A DNA stretch of 64,000 nucleotides, from NCBI RefSeq assembly GCF_029542785.1, contig NC_083374.1, positions 248,001-312,000 on the forward strand, in the 5' to 3' direction. The DNA is from Malassezia japonica. Taxonomy: Eukaryota > Basidiomycota > Malasseziomycetes > Malasseziales > Malasseziaceae. Both the position numbers and the translations under genes were made by a program. Position 1 is the stretch's first letter, and each line of letters begins with the position of its first letter. The notes below the pieces were generated by a model. That model had not been told where the DNA came from, did not search any database, and saw nothing but the letters and a program-made list of their open reading frames with translations. Of this stretch, positions 1 through 10,211 are shown one piece after another.

Positions 1-3000
1 ACACCGAGGACGACTACACGCAGTCGGGAATTGCTGACGATGACGAGTACGATGACGAATACGACGACGAGTCGACGCGCCCGTCGGGCGACTATACCGA
101 CTCGGCCCGCCCGTCGGGTGACTATACCGACTCGGCCCGTCCTTCGGACGACTACGACGACATGAGCGAGTACTCGCGTGAAGACGACGCTCCTCTTGAC
201 GACGAGGACGACGAGGAATACGCAAGCACCGCCGAGGGCGATGAGCTTGACGACGAGTACCTCGACGACGAGAGCGTCGCGTCCGATCACACGATCCCGG
301 CCGCCGGCGAGGATGAGCCGTCGCCGGCGCTCCTCGGCGCAGGCGCCGCGGGTGCGGGCGCCGCGGGCGCCGCCGCGCTCGCGCAGCAGCAGTCGGGCGG
401 CAAGTTCCTGCGCAGCTTCCGCCGCAAGCCGAACCCGCCTGCGGACGCGCCGACGACGCGCAATGCGCTCGGCGCGCAGCGCCGTGGCTTCCTCACGCGC
501 CTGCAAAAGATCGGGCAGCGCCAGCAGCCGGAGCGCTCGACGAACAAGGAGCCGGACGCGTTCCGCTCGAACTCGATCGTCGGCCGCTCGCGCGGCGCGG
601 TCGCCGACCTCGAAAAGCGCAACTCGGTCACGCGCTCGGGCACGCCGCGCCGCAACGCGTCGGTGCAGCGCAAGGATAACGCGATGGGCTTGCGCGACCG
701 TGCCGAGCTCGCCGTGATGGGCGGCTCGGAGGACGAGGACGCGGCGTACGTCAACTATAGCAGCCGGAACAAGGAGGCGGCCGCCGGCGCGCCTGGCGCG
801 GTGCCTTCTGCGGTGCCTGCCGCTGCGGTGCCTGCCGCTGCTGCGCCTGCCGCTGCTGCGCCTGCTGCTGCTGCGCCTGTTGCTGCTGCACCTGCTGCTG
901 CTGCACCTGCGCCGCGCACGCTGCCTGTGCCGCCCGCCGCCGCCGCTGTGCCTGCTGCTGTGCCTGCCGGCGGTGCGGTGCCTGCCGGTGCAGTGCCCGC
1001 CCGTGCGGTGCCCACCGGTGCGGCGCCTGCCGCCGCGGCCCCGTCGATCCAGAGCCGCGTGCAGGGCTCCGAGTACACGAGCACGTCGATGACGCCCTCG
1101 CGCCACCAGACAATGACGGTATCGACCGATGGCGAGTCTGATCTGAGCGACTCGGAGTACGTCCCGACGATTCCCGACAGCAACCGTGCGACCGAGGCGT
1201 TTGAGCGCTCGCCGGTCGACGCCCCCCCCTATCCCGGTGCGTCGCCGGTGGTGCCCACAACGCGCACCGCGCCGAGCGAAGAGGTGCTACTGCGCGACGA
1301 GACGCGCGGCCGCGTACCGCAGCTTGTCGATCCCTTTTCCAAAGGCATGTCGCTCGGCCGCTTTTCCAAGGACATTGGCCGTCCGGAGAGCATCGAGCCG
1401 AGCCTCTTTGAGGCGGACCGCGACTCGGGCCAGCCCTCGAGCCCGCTGCTGCCTGCGAGCGGCCCGCTGAGCGGCCAGCGCTCGTCGATGGACGCGTCGT
1501 CCGCGTCGCGTGGCGTCGTTGGCCAGGCGCCGTACCTGCTGACCGCCTCGACGAGCTCGCGCGACGCGCCGCCGGCCGCCCCCCCGATCACCCCCTCGGC
1601 GCTGCACAGGATGGAGGACGAGGACACGGGCCTCGTTGCCGAGTACACGCCGGTGTCGCGCCGCGGCCACGCGACGAATCCGTCGGTGGGCACCAGCACC
1701 GAGTTCCAGTCGGTCGGTGCGCCGTCCGAGTACAGCGCGGCGCTGCAGTCGCCTGCGCGCATCAGCAGCCGCCCCAAGAAGGTCGCGTCCGACCTGAGCC
1801 AGGCGGAGCGCGAACGCCTGCCCCGCACGCGTGCGCGCGCCGGCAGCTCGCCCCGCGCGCCGGCCGTCCCCCCCGTGCCGCCGGTGCCTGCGGTGATCCC
1901 CGCCAAGCCCAAAAAGACCGCGCCGCCAAACTTCAAGGGTCTCGAGCACAAGACCGCCCACCGCGCGCGCCGCAACTCGTCGCGTGCGTCGCGCCGCCTG
2001 CCGCTGCCCAAGGAGCCGCAAAACTTTTTGCTCACGCCGTCCGTCGCGCCGACCGAGACGGACCCCGAGGAGGACGCCGAGGCGCCGGTGCCGGTGACCA
2101 AGGCCGACCGCTCGTGGCTCCTGCGTGACCTCAGCGCGGAGGAGGTGCACTACTTCCTGCGCTCGATTGTCGGCCAGGAGCTCGACTGGGAGCTCGACCG
2201 GGCGTTCCTGCTGACGTCCTTTGATAAGCCTGTCGGCCGCTCGCGCTCGCGCGGTGCGCTGCTCAACGACGGCGACTCGCGCAAGGACGACTTTTCCGAC
2301 GAGGGCCGCTCGAGCGGCATCGACCTGGACGAGGACGAAGAGGCGGTCTTCCGCCGCGACGTGTACGAGCCGGTGGCCTCGTCCGAGACGGTCGACCTGC
2401 CGCTGCTGCGCTTCCTACTGAAGAACGCCTTCTGCACGTTCCCCTTGTTTGTCGCGCCGGAGCGCAAGGGCCGCAACCCCAACCGCCCCCCGCCGAACAA
2501 GGCCGCGATCGCGCGCTCCTACTTCTTTGCGGCGATCCTCCCGATCCTGCGCGAGATGCAGGCGCGCTCGCTCAGCGCGCCGGTTGACCGCCACGGCGAG
2601 AGCGACGGCACGCCGTTCTGCGTGATGAGCACGACGCGTGCCATCACGCTGACGCTGCGCAAGTGGGCCATTCGCTACATCACCACTGTGCTTCGTGTGG
2701 GCGCGGGCAACCCCTTCTACGGCATGGAGCAGGTGCACAACCGCCCGTGGCCGTGGCCGCCCGCGCAGCTCCTGCCGCCGGAGGCGTACGTGTCGTACCG
2801 CAAGCCGACCGACCGCCTGCGCCTCGGTGGCTTCGAGGTGGACATTGTCGCGGTGCGCATCCACTCGGCGGTCGACCGCGACTTTTTGCTGCGTATCCGC
2901 CGCCCGAATCGCCTGGACGAGTTTGTCGTGCGCAACGACACGGACTGGGAAGAGTTCCGCACCAAGCTTGCCCAGGAGCTCGGTCCGTTTGTGCATGTGC

Positions 3001-4994
3001 GCCCCCTGCCCCGCCTGCCGGGCCGTGCGGCGCCGGTGCGCCGCGCGCCGTCAACGCACTCGTCGGCCACGCCCTCGACAGAGACTTCGCTGGAGGACTC
3101 GGTGGAGACGTACGACGACGAGACGGAGAGCACGGGCGACTACACGTACGACGAAGAGACCAGCTCGTACCTCACTGACGAGTACGACGAGTCGATCGAC
3201 GATGCGAGCACGATCGACGGCCCGCCCGCCGGCACGTCGGCCGCCGACATCCTGCGCCCCTTGTACGGCCAGCGTGCGCGCCCGCCGCCCAAGTACGAGG
3301 TCGACCGCCGCCTGCTGCGCTCGTGGCTGCGCGACACGCTGGCGATCCGCAGCGTATCGGAAAGCCAAGAGGTGCGTGCGTTCCTGAGCATCGGCTCCTT
3401 CAACGACCGCGAGCTCGACACGAACGAGCTGCTGAACATTGCCGAGCGCCGCCGTGTCGACTGCCGCCGCATCGAGGAGCGCGAAAAGGACGCCGAGCTT
3501 GCAGGCGATAATGTGCTCGGCATCCGCCGCGTGATGCACCGCATCTGGCTGGATTGCGTCGACGGCGACGGCTTCCTCAAGGCGTTTGACGCGCTGAAGG
3601 AGACGCCCGATTTTTGGGAGCTGCCCACGTCCTACCAGACGGTCGTCTCGTGGGGCAACTTGCAGATGGCGCGCTTCCTCTTTGGCGTGTTTGTGCAGGG
3701 CGACGAGTCGCGTGCAAACCTCGCGCGCGTCCGCGACATGGTGGACGCGGTGCCGTGGAAGCGCCTCGCGAACGCGATGCGCCTCCCCGCCCTCCAGGCG
3801 GTGGCCGAGTGGCAGAAGCAGTTCCTGCGCAACCGCTTTATGCAGACCATGTTCCAGATCGCGTTCGAGGACAACCCCGTGGCGATGGACGAGGACCTGC
3901 GCATCCTGCAGCAGGCGATCGGCTCGGACACCATGATCCGCAAGCTGCGCGCGTACGTCGAGTCGCCCGAGGACCTCAAGCGCCTCGTGCGCCAGCACGC
4001 CGAGCGTGCCGACATCCCGCTCGTCGCGGCGATCGTGCGTGGCTCGGATGCGCCCAAGCTGAGCAAGACCGAGGTCCAGCGCGTGATCCTCGCGACGCGC
4101 GCCTACTCCGACTTTTTGAAGACGCACCCCACGTCGGCCAAGAAGAAGGCGCATACGGACCCTGGCTACCTGCTGATTGTCAACCTGCAGCGCGTGCTGC
4201 GCCTCTACTCGCTGCACCGCGACGTGACGCAGATCCGCGGCATGCTCCAGGACCCGACGATCCTCGACGCGCTCACCATCTTCTTCGAGCCGCTGAACGA
4301 CGCGCTGGCGCGTATGCACAAGATCAAGGGGATCCGCCAGGATATTCTCGATCTGCACGGCTACCTCGTGCGCCTCCTCGACCTGCTCGAGAGCCTGCGT
4401 GCGCGCATCCAGGACCCTGCGCGCTCGATCAACATGCTCGCCTCCTTCCTCGACCGCGGCACGCCCGGCTGGTACAACTTTTTGCACCGCTGGTCGGAGA
4501 TCGACCCGATGGTGTTCAGCTCCTTTGCCTGGCTGCGCCACCTCGCGATGACGATTGGCGCGGGCAGCGAGGACCTGGCCGAGATCTGGGAGCCGCCGCT
4601 GGACGCGCTCCAAGAGCCGATGCCGCGTCCTGGCGACGAGGACGTCGAAGGCCTCTCGACTGCGCTGCGTGCCGCGAGCCTCGCCAAGCTCGTCGCGCAA
4701 GGCGGCGTCGGAAAGGGCGAGCAGGCGCAGCTCGACGAGACGATGGTCGCCGAGATCCGCGAGCTGGCCGAGGCCGCGCGCCGCAAGCGTGCGCGCCAGA
4801 TGGAGATTGCCTGCCGCTGGTCTGCTGGCGACACCGAGGGCGACTTTTCTATCCAAGTCTTTGGCGACGGTGCGGGCAAGATGCGCACCGAGCCCTTTTT
4901 GCCGAAAGAGCCGCGCCCCGCGCCCAAGCTCACTGCGATTGAGCGCCTGCGCCGCAGCTTCCGCGAAGCGGTGTCGAGTGCCCTGGCCCGCTAA
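1..4994 (+). CDS. PX-domain protein, YPR097W-like (5' end missing)
   Basis: The frame is open from base 3, so the true start lies left of the window; more than 1660 residues are visible. The N-terminal third is disordered: an acidic stretch with a repeated RPSGDYTDSA unit (about 79-150), then an Ala/Pro-rich tract (about 820-1050). A helical PXB-like region follows (nt 2120-2700, HYFLRSIVGQELDWELDRAF), then a PX-like phosphoinositide-binding domain (nt 2810-3010), a second acidic linker and a long helical C-terminal region (nt 3290-4500) of the DUF3818 type. This order matches the fungal YPR097W/Lec1 family, peripheral membrane proteins linked to lipid distribution. Role is inferred from architecture only. 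It is convergent with the SAM synthetase gene. The first ATG in the window (162) is internal and should not be taken as the start. Confidence 0.8.
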   Translation, partial: TEDDYTQSGIADDDEYDDEYDDESTRPSGDYTDSARPSGDYTDSARPSDDYDDMSEYSREDDAPLDDEDDEEYASTAEGDELDDEYLDDESVASDHTIPAAGEDEPSPALLGAGAAGAGAAGAAALAQQQSGGKFLRSFRRKPNPPADAPTTRNALGAQRRGFLTRLQKIGQRQQPERSTNKEPDAFRSNSIVGRSRGAVADLEKRNSVTRSGTPRRNASVQRKDNAMGLRDRAELAVMGGSEDEDAAYVNYSSRNKEAAAGAPGAVPSAVPAAAVPAAAAPAAAAPAAAAPVAAAPAAAAPAPRTLPVPPAAAAVPAAVPAGGAVPAGAVPARAVPTGAAPAAAAPSIQSRVQGSEYTSTSMTPSRHQTMTVSTDGESDLSDSEYVPTIPDSNRATEAFERSPVDAPPYPGASPVVPTTRTAPSEEVLLRDETRGRVPQLVDPFSKGMSLGRFSKDIGRPESIEPSLFEADRDSGQPSSPLLPASGPLSGQRSSMDASSASRGVVGQAPYLLTASTSSRDAPPAAPPITPSALHRMEDEDTGLVAEYTPVSRRGHATNPSVGTSTEFQSVGAPSEYSAALQSPARISSRPKKVASDLSQAERERLPRTRARAGSSPRAPAVPPVPPVPAVIPAKPKKTAPPNFKGLEHKTAHRARRNSSRASRRLPLPKEPQNFLLTPSVAPTETDPEEDAEAPVPVTKADRSWLLRDLSAEEVHYFLRSIVGQELDWELDRAFLLTSFDKPVGRSRSRGALLNDGDSRKDDFSDEGRSSGIDLDEDEEAVFRRDVYEPVASSETVDLPLLRFLLKNAFCTFPLFVAPERKGRNPNRPPPNKAAIARSYFFAAILPILREMQARSLSAPVDRHGESDGTPFCVMSTTRAITLTLRKWAIRYITTVLRVGAGNPFYGMEQVHNRPWPWPPAQLLPPEAYVSYRKPTDRLRLGGFEVDIVAVRIHSAVDRDFLLRIRRPNRLDEFVVRNDTDWEEFRTKLAQELGPFVHVRPLPRLPGRAAPVRRAPSTHSSATPSTETSLEDSVETYDDETESTGDYTYDEETSSYLTDEYDESIDDASTIDGPPAGTSAADILRPLYGQRARPPPKYEVDRRLLRSWLRDTLAIRSVSESQEVRAFLSIGSFNDRELDTNELLNIAERRRVDCRRIEEREKDAELAGDNVLGIRRVMHRIWLDCVDGDGFLKAFDALKETPDFWELPTSYQTVVSWGNLQMARFLFGVFVQGDESRANLARVRDMVDAVPWKRLANAMRLPALQAVAEWQKQFLRNRFMQTMFQIAFEDNPVAMDEDLRILQQAIGSDTMIRKLRAYVESPEDLKRLVRQHAERADIPLVAAIVRGSDAPKLSKTEVQRVILATRAYSDFLKTHPTSAKKKAHTDPGYLLIVNLQRVLRLYSLHRDVTQIRGMLQDPTILDALTIFFEPLNDALARMHKIKGIRQDILDLHGYLVRLLDLLESLRARIQDPARSINMLASFLDRGTPGWYNFLHRWSEIDPMVFSSFAWLRHLAMTIGAGSEDLAEIWEPPLDALQEPMPRPGDEDVEGLSTALRAASLAKLVAQGGVGKGEQAQLDETMVAEIRELAEAARRKRARQMEIACRWSAGDTEGDFSIQVFGDGAGKMRTEPFLPKEPRPAPKLTAIERLRRSFREAVSSALAR

Positions 4995-5228
4995 TGCCTC
5001 TCGTTTTCTTTTGTATCCGTTCCTTAGCACGAATTGAATCTGACACGCACTGTGCACGGTTGACGTGATGTACAAGCTATGGCCCGAGTGGGTGTGTGAC
5101 GTTTTACATAAAACACTGAGACAGTGGGTTGCGCAATGCGCTTCATGACAATCTGTAAACAGAGAATTTTGTCAAGTTCGATTCGAGTGACGATGTTGAA
5201 TCATCTGGTGGGTATGGCGCCGACCCGT

Positions 5229-6423
5229 TTAGAACTTGAGCTCCTTGGGCTGCTCCCAGGTAAACTCGGAGCGGCCAAAGTGACCGCCAAACGCAGTCTG
5301 GCGGTAGATGGGGCGCTGGAGCTGCAGGTCGCGCACGATAATACCCGGCTTCAGGTTAAAGTTTTCGCGGATGACCTGGACGAGCTCAGCGTCGCTCTTC
5401 TTGCCAGTGCCGTAAGTGTCGACAAAGACCGAGAGGGGCTCCGCAACACCGATGGCGTACGACAGCTGGACCAGCGCACGGCGGGCAAGGCCGGCGTTGA
5501 CGAGCGACTTGGCGACCCAGCGGGCGGTGTACGCAGCAGAGCGGTCGACCTTGGAGAAGTCCTTGCCCGAGAAGGCACCACCACCGTGCGCACCCCAGCC
5601 ACCGTAGGTGTCGACAATGATCTTGCGGCCGGTGAGACCAGCGTCACCCTGGGGACCACCGATCACGAAACGGCCCGAGGGCTGGATGTGGTAGACGGTG
5701 CGGTCGTCGAGCATGTTGGCGGGGATGACCTTTTGGATGATCTCCGACTTGATCTTCGAGCGGAGCTCCTCGGTCGAGATGTCGTCGGTGTGCTGCGAGG
5801 AGATGACGACCGTGTCGACACGGAGGGGAACCACCGCACCGCCGTCCTTCTTGTACTCGATCGTCACCTGGGTCTTGGTGTCGGGCAGGAGCCAGGGGAG
5901 CGAGCCGTCGCGGCGGGCAGCCGACATGGCGTGGTTCAGCTTGTGAGCCAGGGTAATGGTGAGGGGCATCAGCTCGGGCGACTCGTCCGAGGCGTAGCCA
6001 AACATGATACCCTGGTCACCGGCACCGTGCGACTCGAGGTTGCCGTGGTCGAGACCCTGGGCAATGTCGGGCGACTGCTGCTCAATGGCAACCATCACGT
6101 TGCAGGTCTTGTAGTCGAAGCCCTTCTCGGAGCTGTCGTAGCCAATCTCCTTGATGGTGTTACGGATAACCTTCTGGTAGTCGAGGTTGGCCTTGGTGGT
6201 GATCTCACCAAAGACGAGGATCAGACCGGTCTTGGAAGCGGTCTCGCAAGCCACCTTCGAGAAGGGGTCCTGCTCAAGGCACGCGTCCAGGATCGCATCA
6301 GAGACCTGGTCACAGATCTTGTCGGGGTGGCCCTCGCCGACCGACTCGCTGGGGTTAGAAGTGCGCGGAGACGTACGAGGTGAAAAGGAAGTGGCCCTCA
6401 GGCAGCTCGAACTTCTGCGACAT
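5229..6423 (-). CDS. SAM1: S-adenosylmethionine synthetase
   Basis: Makes S-adenosylmethionine from methionine and ATP in the cytosol, the methyl donor for reactions such as that of the RRP8 product further along. Two exons on the minus strand: 6423-6377 and 6348-5229, giving 388 residues, the usual eukaryotic length. The 28-nt intron (6349-6376, GTACGT...TCTAAC-CCCAG) was placed because splicing restores the invariant N-terminal block [19 protein letters not shown]. Unspliced, the ATG frame meets TAA within the intron. Further family motifs seen: [16 protein letters not shown] context, and the C-terminal FGRSEFTWE. The ATG at 6423 is the only one that reads into exon 2. Divergent from NAM9, with 280 bp between start codons. 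Confidence 0.96.
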
Positions 6424-6703
6424 GGTGTAGTGATGGGGAGAGTTGGGAAGTTCCGTGCACACACGTTGCCTCCTCCCCAAACCGGCCCCGCCAGCGCGTA
6501 GCCAATCTCACTCGCCACGAGCGCGCCGCACACGCTGAGCACGCCATTCCTGCAGGCCGGATCCGCACGTGGGCGTCGTCCAGCTGGCAGGAGTAGCTGA
6601 GTCATGCTTACGTCGTTTTCTTCCAGCTCTGCGATCGCCGCCGACCATTGCAGAGGCGATGAGGAAGGCCAACGTGTTTCGCCATGAATCGGCGATTCCG
6701 CGC

Positions 6704-7909
6704 ATGGTACGCTAACGAGACTCATGACAGTCGTGGTCGCCACGCAACTTGTACAATTTGATCGCGCGGTCCTCGACACCGTACCTCGCGGGCCAGACGA
6801 CGTTCACCAAGACCAGCCTGACGATGTACCAGCAGCGCTGGCGCTCCAAGCGCCTCTTGCGCGGATACCACGGCGACTGGATCCCGGAACGCCGCTTCCG
6901 TCGCTGGTTCCTGCCGACGCACCTGCCGAGCTTTGCCTCGCTCCCGGCCGCTAAGCGGGGGAAGAAGGAGTCGGGCAGTGCCCTCGACACGCCCGTGCCC
7001 CCGGTGCTGAACCTGTTCCTGCGCGATGTCGAGCGCAGGCTGGACGTCGTCGTGTTCCGCTGCTGCTTTGCACACAGCGCATACCACTCCCGCTCGCTCG
7101 TCCTCCACGGAAAGGTGTCGGTCAACGGCCAGCCAATCACCGACCCGGGCAAGCTGCTCGAAGAGGGCGACTTGATCTCGGTCGAGCCGGAATCGATTCC
7201 CATGCTCAACAAGCAGATCGCCAAGCGCGTCCAGCAGGACCGCGAGCGCCTCGCGCCCAAGGCGCCCGAGGCCGAGGCAAAGGCCGCGCCCGAGGCCGCT
7301 CCAGAGGCCGAGACCGCTCCTGCCGAGAGTGAGGCCGCTCCTGCCGAGGGCGAGGCCGCTCCTGCCGAGGGCGAGGCCGCTCCTGCCGAGGGCGAGGCCG
7401 CAGAGACTGCCCCCGCCGAGGCCGCACCGGCCGCGAAAAAGGCCCAAGACACCCTGCCGCCGGGCGTGCTGCCTTTCCACCTGCCGCCGTTTGCGGCGCC
7501 CTTCCTTTTCATCCCGCCGTACCTGGACGTGAGCTTCCGTACGTGCTCGGCAATCTACATGCGCCACCCGACCCTCACGTCGCACCTCGCCCGCTCGCGC
7601 GACCAGTCGGACAACAGCCAACCGCGTGCGCAGCGCGTCTTCCAGTCCGATATCCCGACGCCCTACCCTGCTGGCGGTGAGATGTTTGGTCTCGCGTGGG
7701 AGTTCTATGTGCGCAATGCGCCGCGCGTGCGTGGCGACGAGCGCCGCACCAAGGTCGAGGGCCGCTACGGCCGCTCGGGCTTTGAGTCTGCCCGTGCGTG
7801 GGAGAGTGACCGCCGCCGCGTCGCGATCCGCCGCGGATGGGGCCGCAAGCGCCGCATCTCCCTGCCTACCTCGCCGCTCTCGCGCGGCCCGTCCAAAAGA
7901 GCCCCATAG
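6704..7909 (+). CDS. NAM9: mitochondrial small ribosomal subunit protein uS4m (Nam9)
   Basis: Structural protein of the mitochondrial small ribosomal subunit. The predicted protein has 393 residues. The N-terminus (YNL..., MYQQRW, RGYHGDW) and the S4 RNA-binding domain (about residues 102-165, [14 protein letters not shown] ... [19 protein letters not shown]) match Nam9. The frame has no usable ATG upstream of the conserved start. I propose that the first coding exon is only the ATG at 6704-6706, followed by a 24-nt intron (6707-6730) that contains an in-frame stop, then exon 2 from 6731. That gives [16 protein letters not shown]. Residues about 185-230 hold near-perfect tandem copies of APAEGEA, an Ala/Glu/Pro-rich insert not expected in this family. 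The start is less certain than the gene. Confidence 0.9.
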
Positions 7910-7957
7910 GCCATAGCAATACCCCTGGGCGTGCGCCCGATCTCCCGATCTCTTGCC

Positions 7958-9375
7958 ATGACCGCCTGCGTGCAGCGCGCTGCGTGTCCGGGCGAGCGCG
8001 ACTTTTGGCGCTGTGCGCTATGGTAAGTCCTTGGGCTTACGCAGGTCACCGGACGGGAGTCTGTTTCTGGCGCGCGCCGAGTCGCACGTCTTGCATATCT
8101 TCGATGCAAGCGATTTTCGGTGCATACAGACCTACCGTGCACCGACGCCCGTGCTGGACGTGAGCTGGTACCTGTATCCGGCGACGGCAGACGACGAGCA
8201 TGTGCACTGGTGCTTTGCAGTGAGTGGTCGGGATATGCCGGTGCGCCTCGTCGACGCGCGCATAGGCGAGGTACGTCGCGCGGCTCACGCAGTTGAAAGC
8301 GACCTATGCCATGGTCAACCATATCGAGGAGTACGTCGCGCCGAATGCACTTGCGTTTGGGCACGACTGTGCACGGTACGTTGAGTTTCTTACTCAGGCT
8401 GTACGGCGGCGTAGCCGAGGCCGTGGCCGTGTTTCAGCTCGCTGCGCCGGGCGCCAACCAGCACATGGCGCTCGACCTATCGGCGGCGAGTGCATCGGAC
8501 GCTCAGGGCGGCCAGCGCGGGCTTGTCTCGGCCTTGGCACCGGGGTGGGCACCGCGCGCATTTGACGAGGAGAACGGCGGCCAGCCGCTCGAGATTCTGG
8601 CCGTCGGTACGTTTTCAGGCACCATTGGCCTCTATGTGACCGACGCGCACTGGCTCGCGAATGCGGCCGTGCGCCGGCAGGCGCAGTGGGTCGCTCCGCC
8701 GCGCCATGGCGCCGAAGAGAGTGTCGCGGGTGAACACGTATGCCTGTGTGGATGGCGCGTCGCCGAGGGCGCTGGCATTACCCAGCTAGCCTGGCACCCA
8801 ATGCACCGCAACATTTTGGTGGTCGCCATGCGCCGCTCGTCGCACTTGTTTGTGTACGACACAAGTTATTTGTATGGCATGGCCGATCCTTTCCACTTTC
8901 GGCGACTGCCCCTAACCGATCCTTCGCTGATCGCGCGCTTGGATCGGCGTGCCAAGCACACACATCAACGCCTATGGTTCGATATCGACGCACAAGGCGA
9001 GTACCTCGTCACTGGCGACGACCAGGGCGACGTGTCGATTTGGGCGTGGGACACAATTCTCCAGGGCACGGCCCCCGGCGCGAGCGTTCCCCCTACGGTG
9101 CAGTTTCACGCCCATGCAGGTGCGTCTGTGCGACTGACGCAGACACGATCGGAAGTGCGCAATTTCAGCCTGGCCATCTTCAGTACGTATTGACCACGGC
9201 AGGCGCACGGCACTGGTCGGCGGTGCACAGCAGCAGCGAGTCAAGCGATGCGTCGTCCTCGGACGAGGAGCACGGGCCAGTTCCGAATGAGGCTGTGACA
9301 GCACTTTGGGCGTGGTCTAGGGCTCCACCACCTGATACCCACAAAACGCAGCAAACTACACTAGATTTCCCATAA
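7958..9375 (+). CDS. WD-repeat protein, WRAP53/TCAB1-like
   Basis: Five exons: 7958-8022, 8045-8270, 8293-8375, 8398-9119, 9143-9375, coding 442 residues. Introns are 22, 22, 22 and 23 nt and all are needed to keep one frame. The N-terminus FWRCALWSPDGSLFLARAE followed by HVLHIFDASD and VLDVSWY is the pattern of the WRAP53/TCAB1 WD family, whose animal member carries telomerase and small Cajal-body RNAs; yeast Swt21 is a distant relative. Later blades show ILAVGTFSGTIGLY, ITQLAWHPMHRNILVVAMR and YLVTGDDQGDVSIWAWD. The tail is acidic and Ser-rich (SSSESSDASSSDEE). A role in snRNP or telomerase RNA handling is inference. Convergent with the CYSTM gene, 73 bp apart. Confidence 0.85.
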
Positions 9376-9448
9376 CGGAGTACGAATTGGGTGTGATTAG
9401 GCTAGTAAATGCAGCGGAATTATTCGATTCAAGCGCGACTCGCTTCGA

Positions 9449-9921
9449 TTAGAAGACGGCGTCGAGGCAGCCAGCGCAGACGATGTCTTCAAGACAGCTG
9501 ATGTGTTAGTTTATCTCAGGACGCAATACGTACCAGCAGGCAAGGATACCAACGCAGAAGGCGCAGCTGAGGGTTAGTACCGTGCGTGGGAATGCGATGC
9601 GTACCAAGGACCGCACATACCGTCTGAGGGTTAGTATTGCTTACACGCGGCAAAAATACGTACGCTTCTCCTGAACACGAGCGCGCCTCTGGTCGAGGTT
9701 CTGCATAGGTTAGCACGCGAGCCCAATTGAACAAAAACATACCGAGCCGCCCATGGGGACCTGCTGCTGGTATCCACCGGGGCCGCCGTAGCCGCCGGGA
9801 CCACCGTAGCCGCCGCCGGGACCACCGTAGCCGCCCTGCTGGGGAGGGTACTACAAGGTTAGCAAAAATAAAAAACATCAGTAGGGATACATACATAACC
9901 ACCTTGTTGACCGTAAGACAT
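9449..9921 (-). CDS. small cysteine-rich tail-anchor (CYSTM-like) protein, six exons
   Basis: Exons on the minus strand: 9921-9895, 9850-9743, 9700-9664, 9623-9605, 9566-9534 and 9497-9449, only 273 coding nt for 90 residues. The N-terminal half is a Gly/Pro/Tyr/Gln-rich run of GGYGGPG repeats after MSYGQQGGY. The C-terminus is cysteine-rich (HGMCGPCCAFCVGILACCC, then LEDIVCAGCLDAVF), the pattern of CYSTM proteins, small membrane-associated stress proteins. The five introns are 44, 42, 40, 38 and 36 nt with textbook CTAAC branch sites, larger than those of neighbouring genes. Exon 4 is 19 nt. I chose its donor at 9604 because only that choice keeps the cysteine frame. The fold is clear; function is not known. 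Confidence 0.8.
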
Positions 9922-10211
9922 CTTGATCGAAGTTGTTGAAGAAAGGCAAAACCCACACGATTCGGGAGCCCACCGTATTTATCAAAGTCTGCGGCGTCCA
10001 TCACATGCACACCCATGCAGCCACTATGCAACACAGCCGCGCGTCCGTGGCTCCACTGCTCAATGTCATTACGTAACCGGCGAAATTGGCCTCATGCCAG
10101 CCTGCGGATTGTGCCTGGACCTCCACTTCACTATGTGGGGGCGGCGCATCGCCGGGGAAATTCCTCGGACGCGCGTGGTAAGCTATTTTTGGGAGATACA
10201 GAAAGTCAGCA

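Noticed and set aside
3051..5075. 674-codon minus-strand frame opposite the PX protein
   Set aside because: Antisense mirror; biased composition and no recognisable domain.
6424..6779. N-terminal extension of the SAM synthetase open frame
   Set aside because: The frame is open to 6779, but the sequence is unlike the family and the spliced ATG at 6423 gives the exact conserved N-terminus.
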